Positions 11,560 to 25,100 are shown, numbered from the stretch's first letter. The stretch is DNA of 64,000 bases from Nothopassalora personata (GCA_033816765.1 CM066291.1:5332001-5396000), one strand, 5' to 3'. The notes: a model not told the origin generated them from the letters alone. Numbers and translations are program-made.

Positions 11560-12812
11560 AAACAAGAGGATTGGCGGACCTAAACCCTTATGCCCTCTAC
11601 TCGAGAGGTATAAATTGAATTGTTACCTTAATGCTACGCTTACAATGCTTAACTGCGTAGTATATATCTTAATAGCTATACTAGGTCCTACTAGCTTACC
11701 TAAATGTCTAATTAAACCTAAACGAAATTAGGGCAAGTTAGACCTAAGGGACTCCCCTCTAAACCTAAGGTTAACACAACCTATTAGTCTTTAATACTAT
11801 CTAGGAGGATAAATAAGGATTTAAGTAGTAACTTATTATTAACTAGGGAGGATCTAATAAATTACTCTATAGTAGTTTTATAGTTATATATCTATACTTA
11901 GAAGTCTTTATAGTACTTTAATATATTTAGTCTTATAGTATCTAACTTAATATACCTAACTACCTTTAGAGTATTATATAGATTAATTATAATAACTAGC
12001 TTATATATTGCCTTAATTAAATTATATAATTCCTTAGCTAACTTGTCTATATCTCTAAAAATTAGCCTTAGGGTAGAATCTAATCTAGCTATAATAATGG
12101 TAAAAGCTTATATATCCTCTTTCTTCTATTGCTTATAGGTAGCTTTATACCCTATACTACTAGTAATATCCTAAGGAGCTTTATTCTAGGTAGTAGTCTT
12201 ATTCTAAGCATTCTTAGTCGTATCTTAGGGTTGTTTATAAGCTACCCTATTTAAAGTATACTTTAGATTAACCTAGTCTAGGCTATAGATAATATATCTA
12301 ACTAGATCCTTCTCTAGTAGTACGCTAATTAGTATAGATTTCTATACCTAGAACTATACGCCTTTTCTAAGTACCTAGTTATCCTTAGTAGACCTTACTA
12401 GGTTACTAGAGGTATTGTTTCTAAACTCTATATCTAGTCTAGCTCTTATAGATACTATACTACGGTAATAATACTTAGTACCGATGTCCTATAGTAGTTC
12501 TTAAATCGATTAGATAGTTATCCGTAAAATAAATATAGGGTCGGGTCTACTAGTTAGGTAAGCTAATCCTTAATAGAGCTTTAATAACAATTTAGGTTTT
12601 GAAATAAATAGGTAGAGGAGCACTTAGGCTTATAACCTATTATAGATAGGTATTTAACGAGTACAAGCTTCTAGATTAAAACGATAGGGTAGATTAGTAA
12701 CCCTTATAAATTGCTATAGGGTATAAGACTATCTAGCTATAGAAACAGTGTAATATAGTGTATATATACTAAGTCCTAACTAACATAGCTATTAGTCACC
12801 TAATTTATAATA
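11560..12812 (-). mobile_element. Copia-D relic: 5' LTR, primer site and gag
   Basis: In minus orientation a 175-bp LTR candidate (12812-12638, ends TATTATA/TATAATA) is followed by GGTTATAAGCC (12637-12627). This is a RIP version of the GGTTATGAGCC primer site seen in Copia-B. A gag-like frame then follows (about 12560-11780), with polar, charged sequence such as FRDIDKLAKELYNLIKA. No pol domain or second LTR is seen, so the element is truncated on its 3' side. Bases 11402-11560 hold no recognisable gene. Confidence 0.5.
12638..12812 (-). repeat. Copia-D 5' LTR candidate
   Basis: Bounded by inverted TATTATA/TATAATA ends (TG..CA before RIP) and adjacent to the primer-binding site at 12627-12637. 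There is no partner LTR in the window, so the boundary is inferred. Confidence 0.45.
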
Positions 12813-12849
12813 CATTCGAGGCTATACTAGGTTACCTTAGTAAGCTTAG

Positions 12850-13739
12850 ATGCTTCTTCTCGGCTCGGCACCCTTTAGCTCCGTTTAGCACGGTTTAGCA
12901 CCGTTTAGCTAATCGGGTAATTCCGCCCTAGCGAGCCTTAGCGAAGCGTCTAAGATCAAATAGGGCGTGTTTTAGTATACCTCATTTTAATATAGCCTTA
13001 CTACTAGATTTTACGACGCGATAGTAACTTACTACCTCCGAACGAGCTCCTATAGATTTAAATAAGAGCGCCGATAGTAGAGATTACGAGGGCATTAATA
13101 TCGAGATTATACGGTAGCGCGTTATATATAAAGTACATCCTCGAATATAAAATCTAACATCGCCTACCTTAATCGAATATCGTCTACCGGCTAAGTAGAG
13201 TACGCTACACCTCTATAACTACTTTTATTCAATACGCGAGGGTAAATAAGTAAGATTTACCTATAGTAAAAGCCCTATACTATAGCGAGTTAGCGCGTTA
13301 AGACCCGAAACAAGTTGAATATATACCTATTAAGTCTATTATATAGCGCGCAATTGCCTATCGTATCGTATACTACACCTATACCCTCTTAGGTGATTTT
13401 ACACATCGTAGTTATACTAGTGTAGCTATGTCGTCGTAGTAGTATATTAGTATACGCGTAAGAGCGTAGTGTACGCCGTGTTTTTAACACTCTATTTACT
13501 ACTATCTATACAGGTCTTAACGGGTTAGTACCCTTTTACACCGTTTAGCTAATATAAGAGCGTAGCGCTAGGTACTATATAACGCGTTATTTATAGTAGG
13601 CGGTATATAAAGTAGTCTCTACCGGCTAGTATTGCTAGGTATCTATCTTCGTAGCTCGAAGGCCGTCTACGCTCTCTCTACAACGATTGTATACGATTAT
13701 ATACGCTTTAGTATGCTTTATTACGCTTTAGTACGCTTT
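12850..13739. other. Upstream region of the helicase locus with recurring ACCGTTTAGCTAAT motif
   Basis: No gene is recognised. The motif tttagcaccgtttagctaat occurs near 12895-12920 and a variant (ttacaccgtttagctaatat) near 13536. The same motif recurs near 44730, 44875, 45950 and 46085, tying this stretch to the region downstream of Gypsy-1 as one original locus. Confidence 0.5.
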
Positions 13740-16168
13740 GAACATACCTCTAGTAGCGAATAGGTTATCTAGAAAAGCCGATAGGAGAGGTAAGTAGGCG
13801 AAGGCGAAACGCCTAAAGCCGTACACGCTAGATACGATAACATCCTTAGCCTCTCGTCTCTATACTATTCGATACCGATATCCCCGAGAGCGTCTAAAGG
13901 AGGCTATAGATAAGGCTCGAGCCGAGTACTACGTTAACATCTAGTAGCGTATTATCTATAATTGTCTATATAACTTATATAGATTCGAACTACATTATTA
14001 GTAGGTCCGTATATTACGGCGTCTAATCTTTAGTAGCGGAGACACTCTATTAATTGCGCGGACTAGGTTTAGTAAGAGTATAATCTTCTCTATATATAGT
14101 GTTCTTATAGACCGCATTACTATCTAGATTATGCCGTTAGTTAAGCTTAGAGATAAGTAGTTACGTAACATTCGCTAGCTTAGCTATAGTACGCGTCCTA
14201 TCTTAATAGTAGAGGGTACTAAGTTAGAGGATCGAATAATGCTATAGAAGATAGCCTTAGGTTAATATACGTACGTGTTACTTAGGCCTAAGTAAGCCTC
14301 GACCGTATCTTTTCGGAAGTTATTAAAGGACTCGACATTTACCTCTCGTATTAGACTCGTTATAATCGATAAATACTATACTGTCCGATAGTAGAAGGAC
14401 TTTAGACCGGCTTTCATAATACTCGGCTAACTACGAGATTAGCTACCGTAAGAAGTTTACTAGTTTACCTATTCTACTACACTCGATAAGGCTACTAAGG
14501 AGGATATTCTCTAGAACGCTAGATTTCGGTGTCTTAGTCTATTACTATACTAGACTAAGGTAATCCGAACGTCTATTAACCGTATTAATATATCTATCTA
14601 CCTACGATAGATTCTAAAGGGTAAACTTAACTAGTAGTATTAGCTTAGGTTCTTATTAGAGTATACTATAATAGACGGTAAGGCGATACCTAATCGAATC
14701 CGTAAGGCTATTATCTTTATTAATAGGATTAGTACTATCGCGGCTACAACGGCGTTTATTACTAATGCCTTAGTTAGGTTAACCGCTAATGCCTAGCCGT
14801 AAGACCGATATTATCGTAAGCGCGTGTCGGTTAGTTACTACGTCGCTAATATCGTATAGACTTTTACGTTAGTTACGGCTAAATAGGATAAGAACTTCCG
14901 GTATAACGAGTTTAAGAAAGAGAACTCTCGAATTAGGATAATCTTCGCTACTACTTCCCTAGGTATAGGTATTAATATTCCGGATGTCGAGGTCGTAGTA
15001 TGTTAGAAGTTCCCGCTCGGTATAGATATTAGCGATATCTAGTAGAGGCTCGGTCGTAGTAGTTACGGTAAGGGCCGGACGAGCATTAGTATAATATATC
15101 TACCGTACTAGGCCTTTAACTATAACGGTATTAATCCTACTAGCGTAATAGATAGCAATAATCCTAATACGAAGAAGGCCGTATAGAAGAAGGTACGTAA
15201 GACCGTATAGAAGAATTAACTACCTTTACATCGTAAGGTAGCTAAGGCTCGTGCGAATATAGCCGCCGTTATTTAACTAAGCTAGTACGAGTTAAGCGAG
15301 GAGTCCGAGGCTAGTACTAAGTCTAAAGCCGAAGTATTTAATCCGGATAATAGGCTAAAGTAGATAGCGAAGGAGAGGTATAACCGTAGGCTACTACCTT
15401 TAGTATAGCGAGATATTATTAATAGCTGTTATTATCGCTCTAGTTTCCTCTACTTCCTTAGTAAAGGGCGTATACCGCCTAGCGAGGAAAGGCTTATTAT
15501 GTTACCGCCGGACTTATGTTATAATATGTATACGCTAGACGCGTTCCTATTATCGACTTTTTAATTACTACCTATACTAGCTATACCTATAGCTCTACGG
15601 AAAGGTTCTCGCCCTACGATCGTATTATCGGCACTAGACGAATAGGCTTATAAGTACGCTACTAAGCTACGTTCTAATACTATGTTCCCTATACCGCTAG
15701 ATGCATTTATAGCGGATAGGATCCGCTAGGATGTTGTTATACTATATAACGATAAGTTGTATAAGTCTCTAAACACCTCGAGTAGCTAGGATCGCCTAAT
15801 AGTCGATATATTATACGAGAAGCTACCTCGTATTACCGAGTAGAAGTACTAGGGTACATATTAATCGACATTACTAACCTAGCTTAAGTAGGTATTCTCT
15901 ATCGTCTAGTCCGTACTTATAGACCGTTTAGCGGCGCGGAAGGCTAGTCGTAATACTAGTAAGACTATATATACCGACGACGAAGATATACTATATTAGG
16001 ATAATAAGGATGCTACTTAGTTATTAAGGCGTGCGGAAGAGGATAGGGATAATAACCTCGTACTAGTCGCGGCTCGTAATATCCTACGGTTACGGTAAGA
16101 GCGAGAAGGTAATAATTAGTAAGTCTATAGTCTAAGTAGAGGTACGTACACGCCGTTTATGTCGACTA
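13740..16168 (+). pseudogene. RecQ/TLH-type DNA helicase, N-terminal and motor part
   Basis: A long plus-strand frame broken only by RIP-type stops encodes a superfamily 2, RecQ-like helicase of the kind often found near fungal telomeres. Visible motifs are: motif I near 14056-14079 (ARTRFSKS, where TGFGKS is expected; the Gly changes are RIP-type); motif II near 14360-14390 (VIIDKYYTVRQ in place of DE-C/H-x-VRQW); motif V near 14940-14990 (ATTSLGIGINIPDVEVV); and motif VI near 15047-15080 (QRLGRSSYGKGRTS, Q-x2-GR-x-GR type). A Cys-containing LPPDLCYNMYTLDAFLL segment lies near 15500. These proteins unwind DNA with ATP. The gene is cut by Gypsy-1 with duplication of gacta; the frame continues at 43601. 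It is inactive as seen. The start codon is not resolved. Confidence 0.8.
16164..16168. repeat. Gypsy-1 target-site duplication, left copy (gacta)
   Basis: gacta at 16164-16168 is repeated at 43596-43600 directly after the 3' LTR. This shows a single integration inside the helicase frame. Confidence 0.85.
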
Positions 16169-16330
16169 TATAAGGGGCGGGCCCCTGTTCCTTAGCATAG
16201 GCTACGCCTATACGTTCGGATTGCTTTCCGACACCTTTTCTTCGGACAGCATATAACTTCCCCTTTCTTCTATATCGAACTTATTATAAACCTTAGAGAA
16301 CTTTAGTATATACGTCGTTCACCCGTAACA
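16169..16330 (+). repeat. Gypsy-1 5' LTR
   Basis: Starts TATAAGGGGCGGG (TG changed to TA) and ends ACCCGTAACA. It matches the two-part LTR at 37622-37711 and 43524-43595, length 162 bp. It has a GC-rich fold, ggggcgggcccc, near its start. Confidence 0.9.
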
Positions 16331-16683
16331 TTAAGTTCGATCTATTCGAATTAGCTAGGTACCTACTATTAAAGAGACGGGATACGTAATAACGTTGCCG
16401 GGTAGCGAGAACCCTAGGACTAGTGCCCCAAATAAAAACTTCTAACTTATACTTTAGTAACTGTACTAGCGATAGGAAGAGATGTAAGCCGAGTTAATTA
16501 CAACGCGCGCCGCTTTAAAAAAATCGGAAGACGCTCGACGTTAGTTAACACCTATAGTCTCGCTACTAGCTTATAATAAGACGACTACTAGTAACCTAAT
16601 AAGACAGTTACTATAGACGCTAAATACCGCCGCGCCCTCGTCGCGCACCGGAGAAGAACCGTCGGGTCCTAGTGGTTAGAACC

Positions 16684-16701
16684 TACCGTCCTAGGACGGT
16701 A
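16684..16701. repeat. 18-bp palindrome taccgtcctaggacggta
   Basis: Perfectly self-complementary. Its core shares TCCTAGGA with the 7361 palindrome, but the arms differ. It lies in the Gypsy-1 leader just before gag. Confidence 0.7.
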
Positions 16702-17590
16702 AGGTAGAGAAATTCTACGATTACTTCTTAAGGTTAAAGAGCTCTTTTAGGGTGCGATCCGCCCTAAAGCCGACGCTCTCTAAGGAATTTTACTAGGATA
16801 CGATTAACGACACCTTACTAGCGAGAGAGCGTACTAGGATACGGCACTTCTAGGATAAGGGAGACGGTAAACTTAGGAAGGACCCCGTTACTTTCTTTAC
16901 GTAACTTAAGAAAGTCTTCGGTAATAGTAATAAGCGCGCTAAGGCTCTAGAGTAGCTTACTAAGATTAAATATACGAACGGTTAACCTTACCACGACTAC
17001 TAGATAAAATTCGACGGACTCCTACTAAGCGCCGGCGGAGAGAACTAGAGCGACGACGCGAAGATTAGTTACTTACGTAATACCTTCTCGAACCCCGTTC
17101 GGATATATACGGCGGCTATGCCGAAAAAGGAGGACTACTACGAGTTTACGGGGGAGGTCGAACGGATTATAACTAACCTCGAGGACACGGACTAGTTTAA
17201 AATAGCCTATAAGAGGTAGAAGGACAATAATAAGGACTCTAGTGCAACCGCTATAGTTACTACCCGTTCTTTTACGAGAGCGGCTAGTAGCTAGGTTAAT
17301 ACCGATAGTAACACTATTATAGCACTAACCCGGATAAGCGGAGGCCGCTCTAGAAGTCGTAGAGATCGGAAGGAGGATAAAGGGAGGTAGAGAGTAAAAT
17401 AGGTAGACACCGCGGAGAGAGATCGTAGGCGCTAAGAATAGCTCTACTTCCGCTATAGAGCGAGCAGGCATCGAGTGAAGGAATGCCCGTACGCCGTAGT
17501 AGTTAATCCTACTAGGATTAACGCGGCCTCGGTTACGCCGATCCTAGAGGACGACGGGTTTAAGTCGGATCCTCCCGGAGAGATAGGAAA
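16700..17590 (+). pseudogene. Gypsy-1 gag
   Basis: The plus-strand frame reads through RIP stops, with a capsid-like region (FFTQLKKVFGNSNKRAKALE near 16895-16955, typical of fungal Ty3/Gypsy gag). A nucleocapsid zinc knuckle lies near 17440-17495, reading YFRYRASRHRVKECPY. The C-x2-C-x4-H-x4-C pattern has its first two Cys changed to Tyr by TG-to-TA mutation. Upstream of pol on the same strand. It would form the particle; it is inactive. Confidence 0.7.
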
Positions 17591-17599
17591 AGACTAGCT

Positions 17600-20077
17600 C
17601 CTAGTCGAAAGCTAGAACTAGGAGATAAAGAAGCACTAGTAAAGGGTTAGAACGTAGTTAAGAGTTCTATAAATAGGAATCTTATATATACTAACGTACT
17701 CCTAAACGAAAGTTACGGAACGTTTACCCTTATCGATAAAGGATGCATATACTACGCTATAATTAACGGAGACTTAGCGAAAGGCCTCGGTCTTACGTAT
17801 ATTAGTAACGAGAGCCGTAAGGCTATAGGGTTTACGAAGGCGATGCGGAACTCGATCGAAGGAGTAGTCGCCTTCCGTATAGAAATTGCCGGGATCTACT
17901 AGGTAGTTTATACTTATATCGTGCCTAATCTAGACTTCCCTATAATCCTAGGGAACCCGTAGAAGGCGCACAATTAGATCCGGACCGCGCCTAAAAAGCG
18001 CCGGTACTACTATAGCTTAGTAAAGAAATAGGTACCCGAAGGGCGTAACTACGAAGAATACGAGTCGGGTAAGCGTTTCGCTACGATTGCCGCGGTAACC
18101 GTAGAAGATATTAAGAAAGCCCTTAGTAAGAAGGAGCCGCCTACGCGAGAGGAACTTAAGAAGGGCTTACCTCTAGAACTTTAGGATATATTACCGTTAT
18201 TTTCTACTAGGGAAGCTAATAAACTAGCTCTATACCGCGGCGACCTTAACTATAAGATCGAGATACGGACGAAAGCCGACGGAAGCCCGGAACCATTGCC
18301 CTAGGGACCGCTCTATAGTATATCGAAAGATGAGCTACTTATCCTCCGGAAGTCGCTAACGGAGCTATAGCGTAAGGGTTACATTCGCCCTTCTACCTTA
18401 GAAGCGGCGGCTCCCGTCCTATTCGTAAAGAAGCCCGGGGGAGGACTTAGGTTCTACTACAATTATAGAGCACTAAACTCGATTACTAAGTAGGACCGTT
18501 ACCCGCTTCTATTAATCCCGGAAACCATTCGGAACCTAACGGGCGCTAGATAGATTACGAAGGTTAACGTTATTACCGCATTCCATTACCTCCGGATAGC
18601 TCGAGGTAAAGAGTATAAGACGGCTTTTCGAACTAGATTCGGTCTATAGGAATAGCTAGTATACCCGTTCGGTTTATCCGGGGCCCCGTAACATTCTAGC
18701 GGTATATTAACAGTTTATTACGGGACTACCTAGACGACTTTACCTCGGCCTACGCTAACGACGTCGTTATTTACTCCGACGGAACAAAAAAGGACTATTT
18801 CTAGAAGGTTCGCATCGTGCTCTAGAAGCTTTAGGACGGAGGCCTTTTCCTAGATCTAGGGAAGTGTAAGTTCGCATAGAAGAAGGTTAAGTACCTCGGG
18901 TTTATTATACATGCCGACGGGATAGGAGTAGGACCCGACCCCGAGAAGGTAGTAGCAGTAAAGGACTAGAAGGCACTAGTTACCTAGAAGGAAGTGCGGC
19001 GTTTCTTAGGCTTCGCGAACTACTACCGGATGTTTATTCTAAACTATTTGAAGCTCGCCGAGCCCTTAACGTCGCTAACCGGTAAGAATAAGGTGTTTTC
19101 CTAGGGAGATCGTTAGGCTAATGCGTTTAAGACCCTAAAGGACAAGTACTATAAAGTACTAGTTTTAGCCTACTAGAACCCGGAGCTCCCTACGTTTTTA
19201 GAGACGGACTGCAGCGGCTTTACGCTTAGAGGCGCCCTCCTATAAGAAAAGGACGGAGTCGTAAGACTAGTAGGATTCTACTCGAAGAAACTTAATAAGG
19301 CTAAGATTAACTACGACATTTACAATAAGGAGATGCTCGCGGTAGTGTCCTATCTTAAGGAATAGGCTCCCGAGTTAAAAACATATAGGCCCTTTATAAT
19401 CTAAACGGACTATAAGAACCTAGAATACTTTATAACGAAGAGATAGCTCTCCGAACGGTAGATCCGGTAGGTTAAGGAAGTTATAAAGTTCCAGTTTTTA
19501 CTAGTATATAGGCCGGGTACCGAGGCGATTATACCGGATACCCTTTCTCGAAGGGAGTAGGATATACTTAGGTAGGACGATAAGTTATTACGGTATCGTA
19601 GATTTCTTAAACCGGACATCGTAAAGAATTAGCCGAGCTCGAAGGTAGTAGACGCTAGCTCTACTATAAAGGTTTCGTTAGTACGAATCTTAGCTACGTA
19701 GTTCGAAGGACTATCCGCTATAGAAGAGGCGGATTTACCGGGCGTACTATAGGGACCCTTCTAAGACTAAGAGCTAAACGACCTCTAGGAAAGAACTATC
19801 GAGAAGGATAGCACGTTCTAAGCTATACACCGCGTAATTAAGGTAGGAGCGCGTTTACTCCCTAGCGAGGTGAAACTTAAGGTGCAAGTAGGTAACTATA
19901 GTATCGACCGTAACGGGTATCTTCGCTACCGCGGTAGGATTTAGGTACCTAGAGCTCCTAGTTCCACGGAGTCCGACTATAAGAAGGCGGATATAGCGAT
20001 CCTATAGAACGACACCCTTCGAACTAAGCTAATCTAATCCGTGTACGATTTACCGGTATACGGCTACCCTAGCCGGG
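17600..20077 (+). pseudogene. Gypsy-1 pol part 1: protease, RT, RNase H, start of integrase
   Basis: A protease-like segment lies near 17700-17960. RT spans about 18290-18900, with [19 protein letters not shown] near 18430 and the catalytic box YANDVVIYSDG at 18751-18783 (YVDD before mutation). A short frameshift is needed near 18685-18692, within GAPxTFQRYIN. RNase H lies near 19200-19430 (ETDCSGFTLRGAL; then NYDIYNKEMLAVV). A DTLSRRE end at about 19535 leads to the integrase zinc domain, which is cut at 20077 by Gypsy-2 (target ccggg). The frame resumes at 26973. Confidence 0.8.
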
Positions 20078-20275
20078 TGTAAGGGTAGCCTATAGCTAAC
20101 CCTTATATATAATGCGGCTATACCCGGCTTAGTATACCGCACGTAACGCGCATACGTACACTAGGAGACGCGTATAGCGTCAATAGAAGAAAGTAAGCTT
20201 TAGTTCATCTACGATTATAAGATCGTAGGCGTACTATACATTACGACATCCCCCTATAGTCTTACGGCCCTAATA
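20078..20275 (+). repeat. Gypsy-2 5' LTR
   Basis: Starts TGTAAGGGTAGCC and ends CGGCCCTAATA (CA changed to TA by RIP). Differences from the 3' copy are mostly C/T and G/A transitions. Confidence 0.92.
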
Positions 20276-20559
20276 GTTCTAAAGCTTCCCTTCGTTATAA
20301 TCTATATACGCTATAGAGCCCGATCGCGACGCGTACGACAGCGAGTCGCCTACGCCGCCCCTAAGCCCTAGAGTATAGTAGTAGGCGCGTCGTGTAGCCT
20401 TAGTTACGAGAAGAGAGGCCTTACGGGCTAAGATTAAAGAGTAAGAGATATAGCGGGAGATCGAGCGGCTAGAGATCTTACGCGCTACGAGCGTACCGCC
20501 TCTAGAGTATATAGGAGGGAGGAGAGAAGATTACCTCCCTACTATAACCCCTACCTCTA

Positions 20560-21560
20560 TCTCTATAACTCCTAACGATAATATTATAGTGCGAGGCGCG
20601 GCCGTAGCGTATACGACGCGACCGCGCCTAAAAGAGCCGACGCCTTTTAGAGGGGATTCGATAAGGAAGGTAAGGGTATTCCTTCGGGAGCTCTTACTTA
20701 TCTTCGCCCTCTTAGGCACTATGTACGCGATAGACGAATTAAAGGTCCTATATAGGGTTATGTACCTTAGCGGAGAGGTAAGCGAGCGATAGTATACTAA
20801 CTATAGCGCCGTTAACCTTATAGGGTATATATACTAGGACTTTAAGGAGTTCTACCGAGACGTATACGGCGATCCTATAAATCGCGTACTTAACGTTATG
20901 TTAGAGTACGAGGTTGTAAAATAGAAGGATAACTAGATAGCGCGGTAGTTCGCGACTAAGCTAGATGTTATAGAGGACTAGTTAGGTAACTACTCGGAAG
21001 CGTAACGTATACGGTACCTACTAGCGAAGCTTACGCCTCGCTTACGGTCCGCTATCGTTAGCTACTATAATATCCCTACGACTAAAGAAGACCTAGTAGT
21101 CCTAGCCTCGCGTATCGAAAGTACCGAGCGCCGAGGTAGTAGCGGAGGGCACGACCGCGGGTAGTATATACGTCGTAAGCGTAAAGCTAAGGGCGTATAT
21201 AAGCGGGCCGATCGCCTAAAGTAATAGAAGTAGAGTTAAGTACTAGGCGCCTCGGGTACGAGTTAGTAGCGAGACGCCGGTAGCTCGTCTTTAACTAGCT
21301 AGAAGTCGAAAGTAGAGTGCTACGGCTACGGTAGGAAGGGTTACTATAAGACGGAGTGCCGGAATAGATACCTATAGAAGGACCGAGACGCGTAAGCGGT
21401 TCGTAGGTTAGAAACTGTCGAGGCTTTAACTAAGAAGGGCGAATAGGGAAAAGGTAGAGGACTAGGTAAGGGTCGCTCCTAAGTCCGAGTTTCTATATAG
21501 ACCCCTTAAGGTAAGTCGATACGAGTCTAGCGTATTACTTACGAGGCGCCGTCGAGACGC
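20560..21560 (+). pseudogene. Gypsy-2 gag
   Basis: Plus-strand frame with PFRGDSIRKVRVFLREL near 20655-20700 and a capsid-like region (YQDFKEFYRDVYGDP near 20835-20875). A zinc knuckle lies near 21318-21359, reading CYGYGRKGYYKTEC. The second Cys and the His of the CCHC motif are changed to Tyr by RIP. Frame changes occur after about 21240. Bases 20276-20560 are leader without a recognisable gene. Confidence 0.7.
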
Positions 21561-24500
21561 GTAAGGGCTTTCGCGAGGCTACGTTTCTTCTAGATAACGG
21601 TATAGATTTAAGCTTAGTGTCGTACGAGTATATACTCCGATACTAGATATAGCCTATTAGTAGTATAAAGCTTCTAAATCTAGAGTCGTATACGTAGGAC
21701 TAGGGGCATTACTACGGCGCCTATACGGTTCGCGTACGACTAGCTAACGATGTAGGAGTAGAGCGCGTAAGCGACGCTATCTACTATATAGCGCCTATAG
21801 GTAGGCCGTTAGTCATTTTAGGTAGACCCTAGCGGCATCGTAATCGGATAGTAAAGGCCGATAAGGATAACTAGTAGTACTACGGTATAGAGACGCCTAC
21901 GATTTAGTAGCGTAACGCACGCGAGTTCCTTAAGGATCTCGAGAGCTTAAAGTAGGTTTATGCGATAAGTGTTCGGGCTATTACTATAGTAGTACCCGAA
22001 GGAGAGGGCCCCTCGTAGCCTAAAGAATTTATAGACTTCCGAGATATGTACGTACCTAATAAGTAGGCGAAGCGTAAGATGCTCGACGGAGTTAAGCATA
22101 CGATCGATCTCGTTAAAGGAAAGAGGAAAGAAACCCCCTTTTAAGCCGCTATACTACTAGTCCTTAACTAAGCTAGAGGCCTTAAAGGAGTACCTTACGT
22201 AAGTAATAGAGAAGGGGTAGATTAGGCGATCCGTAAGCGAGGCGGGTGCGCCTATCCTATTCGTACTAAAGAAGAATAGTACTCTTAGGCTCTATATAGA
22301 TTATAGAGGCCTAAATAAGATTATAGTAAAGAACCGGTATCTACTACCCCTAATTAGTAAGACCTTAGATAGGCTATAGGGCGCTAGGCTCTTTACTATA
22401 ATCGACCTATAGGATGCCTACTACCGTATTCCTATTAAGCGAGGAGACGAGTGGAAGACTACGTTTCGCACGCGATACGGTTACTACGAGTACTTAGTTA
22501 TGCCTTTTAGGTTAACTAACGCACTAGCTACCTTTTAGGGGTACATTAATAAGGCCCTTACTAGGTTAGTAGATAACATCTACGTAGTCTACCTAGATAA
22601 CATCCTTATCTATAGCGTAACGCGTAAGGAGCACGTGCGAGCCGTACGCGCGGTACTAGAGAGGCTACGAAAGTTCGCCCTATTTACGAACCTAAAGAAG
22701 TATAGCTTCTTCTAGGAGAATGCCGAGTTCCTAGGATTTATCGTAAGTATCGTAGGCGTATCGATAGATAGGAGTAGGGTAGCCGTAATCGAGGAATGGC
22801 CTACGCCTATAAGTTTTTATAAGGTTCAATCCTTCCTAGGATTCTACAACTTCTATAGGCGCTTTATCGAAGGGTACTCGAGGAATACGAAGCTATCAAT
22901 AGACCTACTAAAGGGATGTAAGAATAGTAAGAAGTAGGGGCCTCTTATGTAGTCCGCTTACGAGAAGTAAGCGTTCTAACGGCTAAAAGCTAGGTTCCTC
23001 GGAGCACCTATCCTAAGGCACTTCGATCCTTCGTTACGTACGAGGGTTAAGACGGATGCCTTAGGTTTTACGATTATAGGCATTATCTCTTAGCTATTTA
23101 GGACTAAGTAGCATCTAATTACCTTCTATTCTCGTAAGATAATACCTACCGAGTACAATTATAAGACCCATAACTAAGAGCTGCTAGTAGTAGTAGAGGC
23201 ATTTAAGCATTAGCGACCGTACCTCGAAGGCGTATCGTATACGGTTTAGGTACTAGTCGACTATACGAACCTATAGGGTTTTATAATAGTAAAGTAGCTA
23301 AACGGGAGGTAAGCTCGATAGGCGACGTTTCTACAATCTTTCGACTTCGTAGTAGAGTATAGGTCGGGGAAGAGTAACCTAGCCAATGCGCTATCGCGAC
23401 GTAGTAACTACGTACGCGTAGCGTAGTAGACGTCGAACTTGCTTCCTACGCTATAAAGTAAGCTATCTTTCTAGAAGGAATCCCTATTAAGAGAGGACGA
23501 GCCTATAGTAAGGCGCGTAACCGCTACCTACGAGAAGATATAGGATAAGGCGACGATAATAGCAGTAGTAGCCTACGAGCCGTAGGGGACCCGATCGCTA
23601 CTAGTAAGAGTGTACGCTATAATGATATAGGGCGGCCTAGGTAAACTGCTTACACTACTAATAAAAATCGTGTAGGGGAGAGACGATAGGTACGTCGTAT
23701 ACTTATCGTAGGCGCCTAGCGAAGGGGACGCTAAGGACTAGTATATAAAAGACGGGTTAGTCTATCGCGGGAACGCGATTGTAGTACCCGAAGACTATAT
23801 AGTAAGAGTATAGCTACTCTATATGCATTATAACGACCTACTAGTAGGGCACTTTAGTAAGGTAAAGACTAAAGAGCTACTACGACGTTATTACTAGTAG
23901 GAATCACTAAGTAAGGATGTAAGGGAGTATGTTAGAAACTGTAGGGCTTATTAGACCTCGAAGGCGAGGCGCTATCGACCCTACGGCGAGCTATAGCTAC
24001 TACCTAGGCTAGACGGTCTATAGTAGGAAATTACTATAGATTTCATTACGGACCTACCGCTAAGTAAGCGAGGAGAATGCGTGTATAATGCGATCCTAGT
24101 AATCGTCGACCGCTACTCTAAAATAAACTTATATATTCCTACGACTAAGACATATATAGCGGCGGAGCTTACGAGGATCTTACGAGACGAAGTCGTGCGG
24201 CATTATAGTGTACTAGCGGGTATAGTAAGTAACCGCGGGTTAGTGTTCACGAGCAAGTTCTAGAGTAACTTCTACTTCGAGGCGTAGGTAAAGCGTAAGC
24301 TATCTATAGCTTTCTACCCTTAGACTAACGGCTAGACTAAGAGGATAAACTAAACCTTAGAATACTACCTACGTTATTACTATAGCGAGAACTAGATAGA
24401 GTAGGCTAAGTAGCTAGCTATTACTAAATTCGTATGTAACAATAGCGTCCACCCTACGCTACGTATAAGCCTATTCGAAATAGCGTATAGTTAGAGACCT

Positions 24501-25100
24501 AAGATTGCCCTAACACCTATAGGATCTCGAGGCGAGATCCGGAAAGGGGAGGTACTAGTAGCGGTAGACTTAGTTAACCGTATGTAAGAGATGCGCGCTA
24601 CGCTTACGAAGCGTTAGGAAATCGTAGTAGCCGATTAGACTCGCTACTATAACAAGACTTATAAGGCTAAGAGCTATCGCGTAGGCGACATAGTCTTATT
24701 ATCTATAAAGAACCTAAGGTTAGTATTACCGAAGAAGAAGATAGGTCCGAAGTTTATTAGACCGTACCGCATTGTCGACGCTATCGGTTCGTAGGCGTAC
24801 CGCCTAGTACTACTAGCCGACTTAAGAATTTATAATGTATTCTATGTATCCCTCCTCGAGCCGTACGCGGGTAGCGAGAAGGATAGAGGTACTATAGCCC
24901 TCGCTAATAAGGACGGGGAATATAAAGTAGAGGTAGTACTAGGAAAGCGTAAGTATAAGGGCAAAGTGTAGTACCTAGTACGATAGAAGGGCTAGCTAGA
25001 AGAGTATAATAGCTAGGAGCTAGTATAAGGACTCGCGAATACTACGCGCATAGTAGCCGAATATAAGGCGTTAGCGAAGACGGTATAAGCCGGCGGAAGG
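21560..25100 (+). pseudogene. Gypsy-2 pol with C-terminal chromodomain
   Basis: Protease near 21581-21840 begins TFLLDNGIDLSLVS (DSGAD-type active site, mutated). RT spans about 22200-22800, with [13 protein letters not shown] near 22285 and the catalytic box YLDNILIYS at 22590-22616 (YLDD originally). RNase H is near 23050-23300 (TDALGFTIIGI). The integrase zinc region is near 23820-23970 and the core near 24030-24400 (ITIDFITDLPLSKRGE; later YPQTNGQTKRINQ). A chromodomain near 24920-25040 reads EVEVVLGKRKYKGKVQYLVRQ-KGQ-like, with Trp codons turned to TAG. Chromodomains direct integration to methylated heterochromatin in this family. Stops are essentially all RIP-type. Confidence 0.85.

Noticed and set aside
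13740..16168. Helitron Rep-helicase
   Set aside because: Motifs fit RecQ-type helicase (Q-x2-GR-x-GR, VRQW-like). No Rep HUH motif or Helitron ends were seen.
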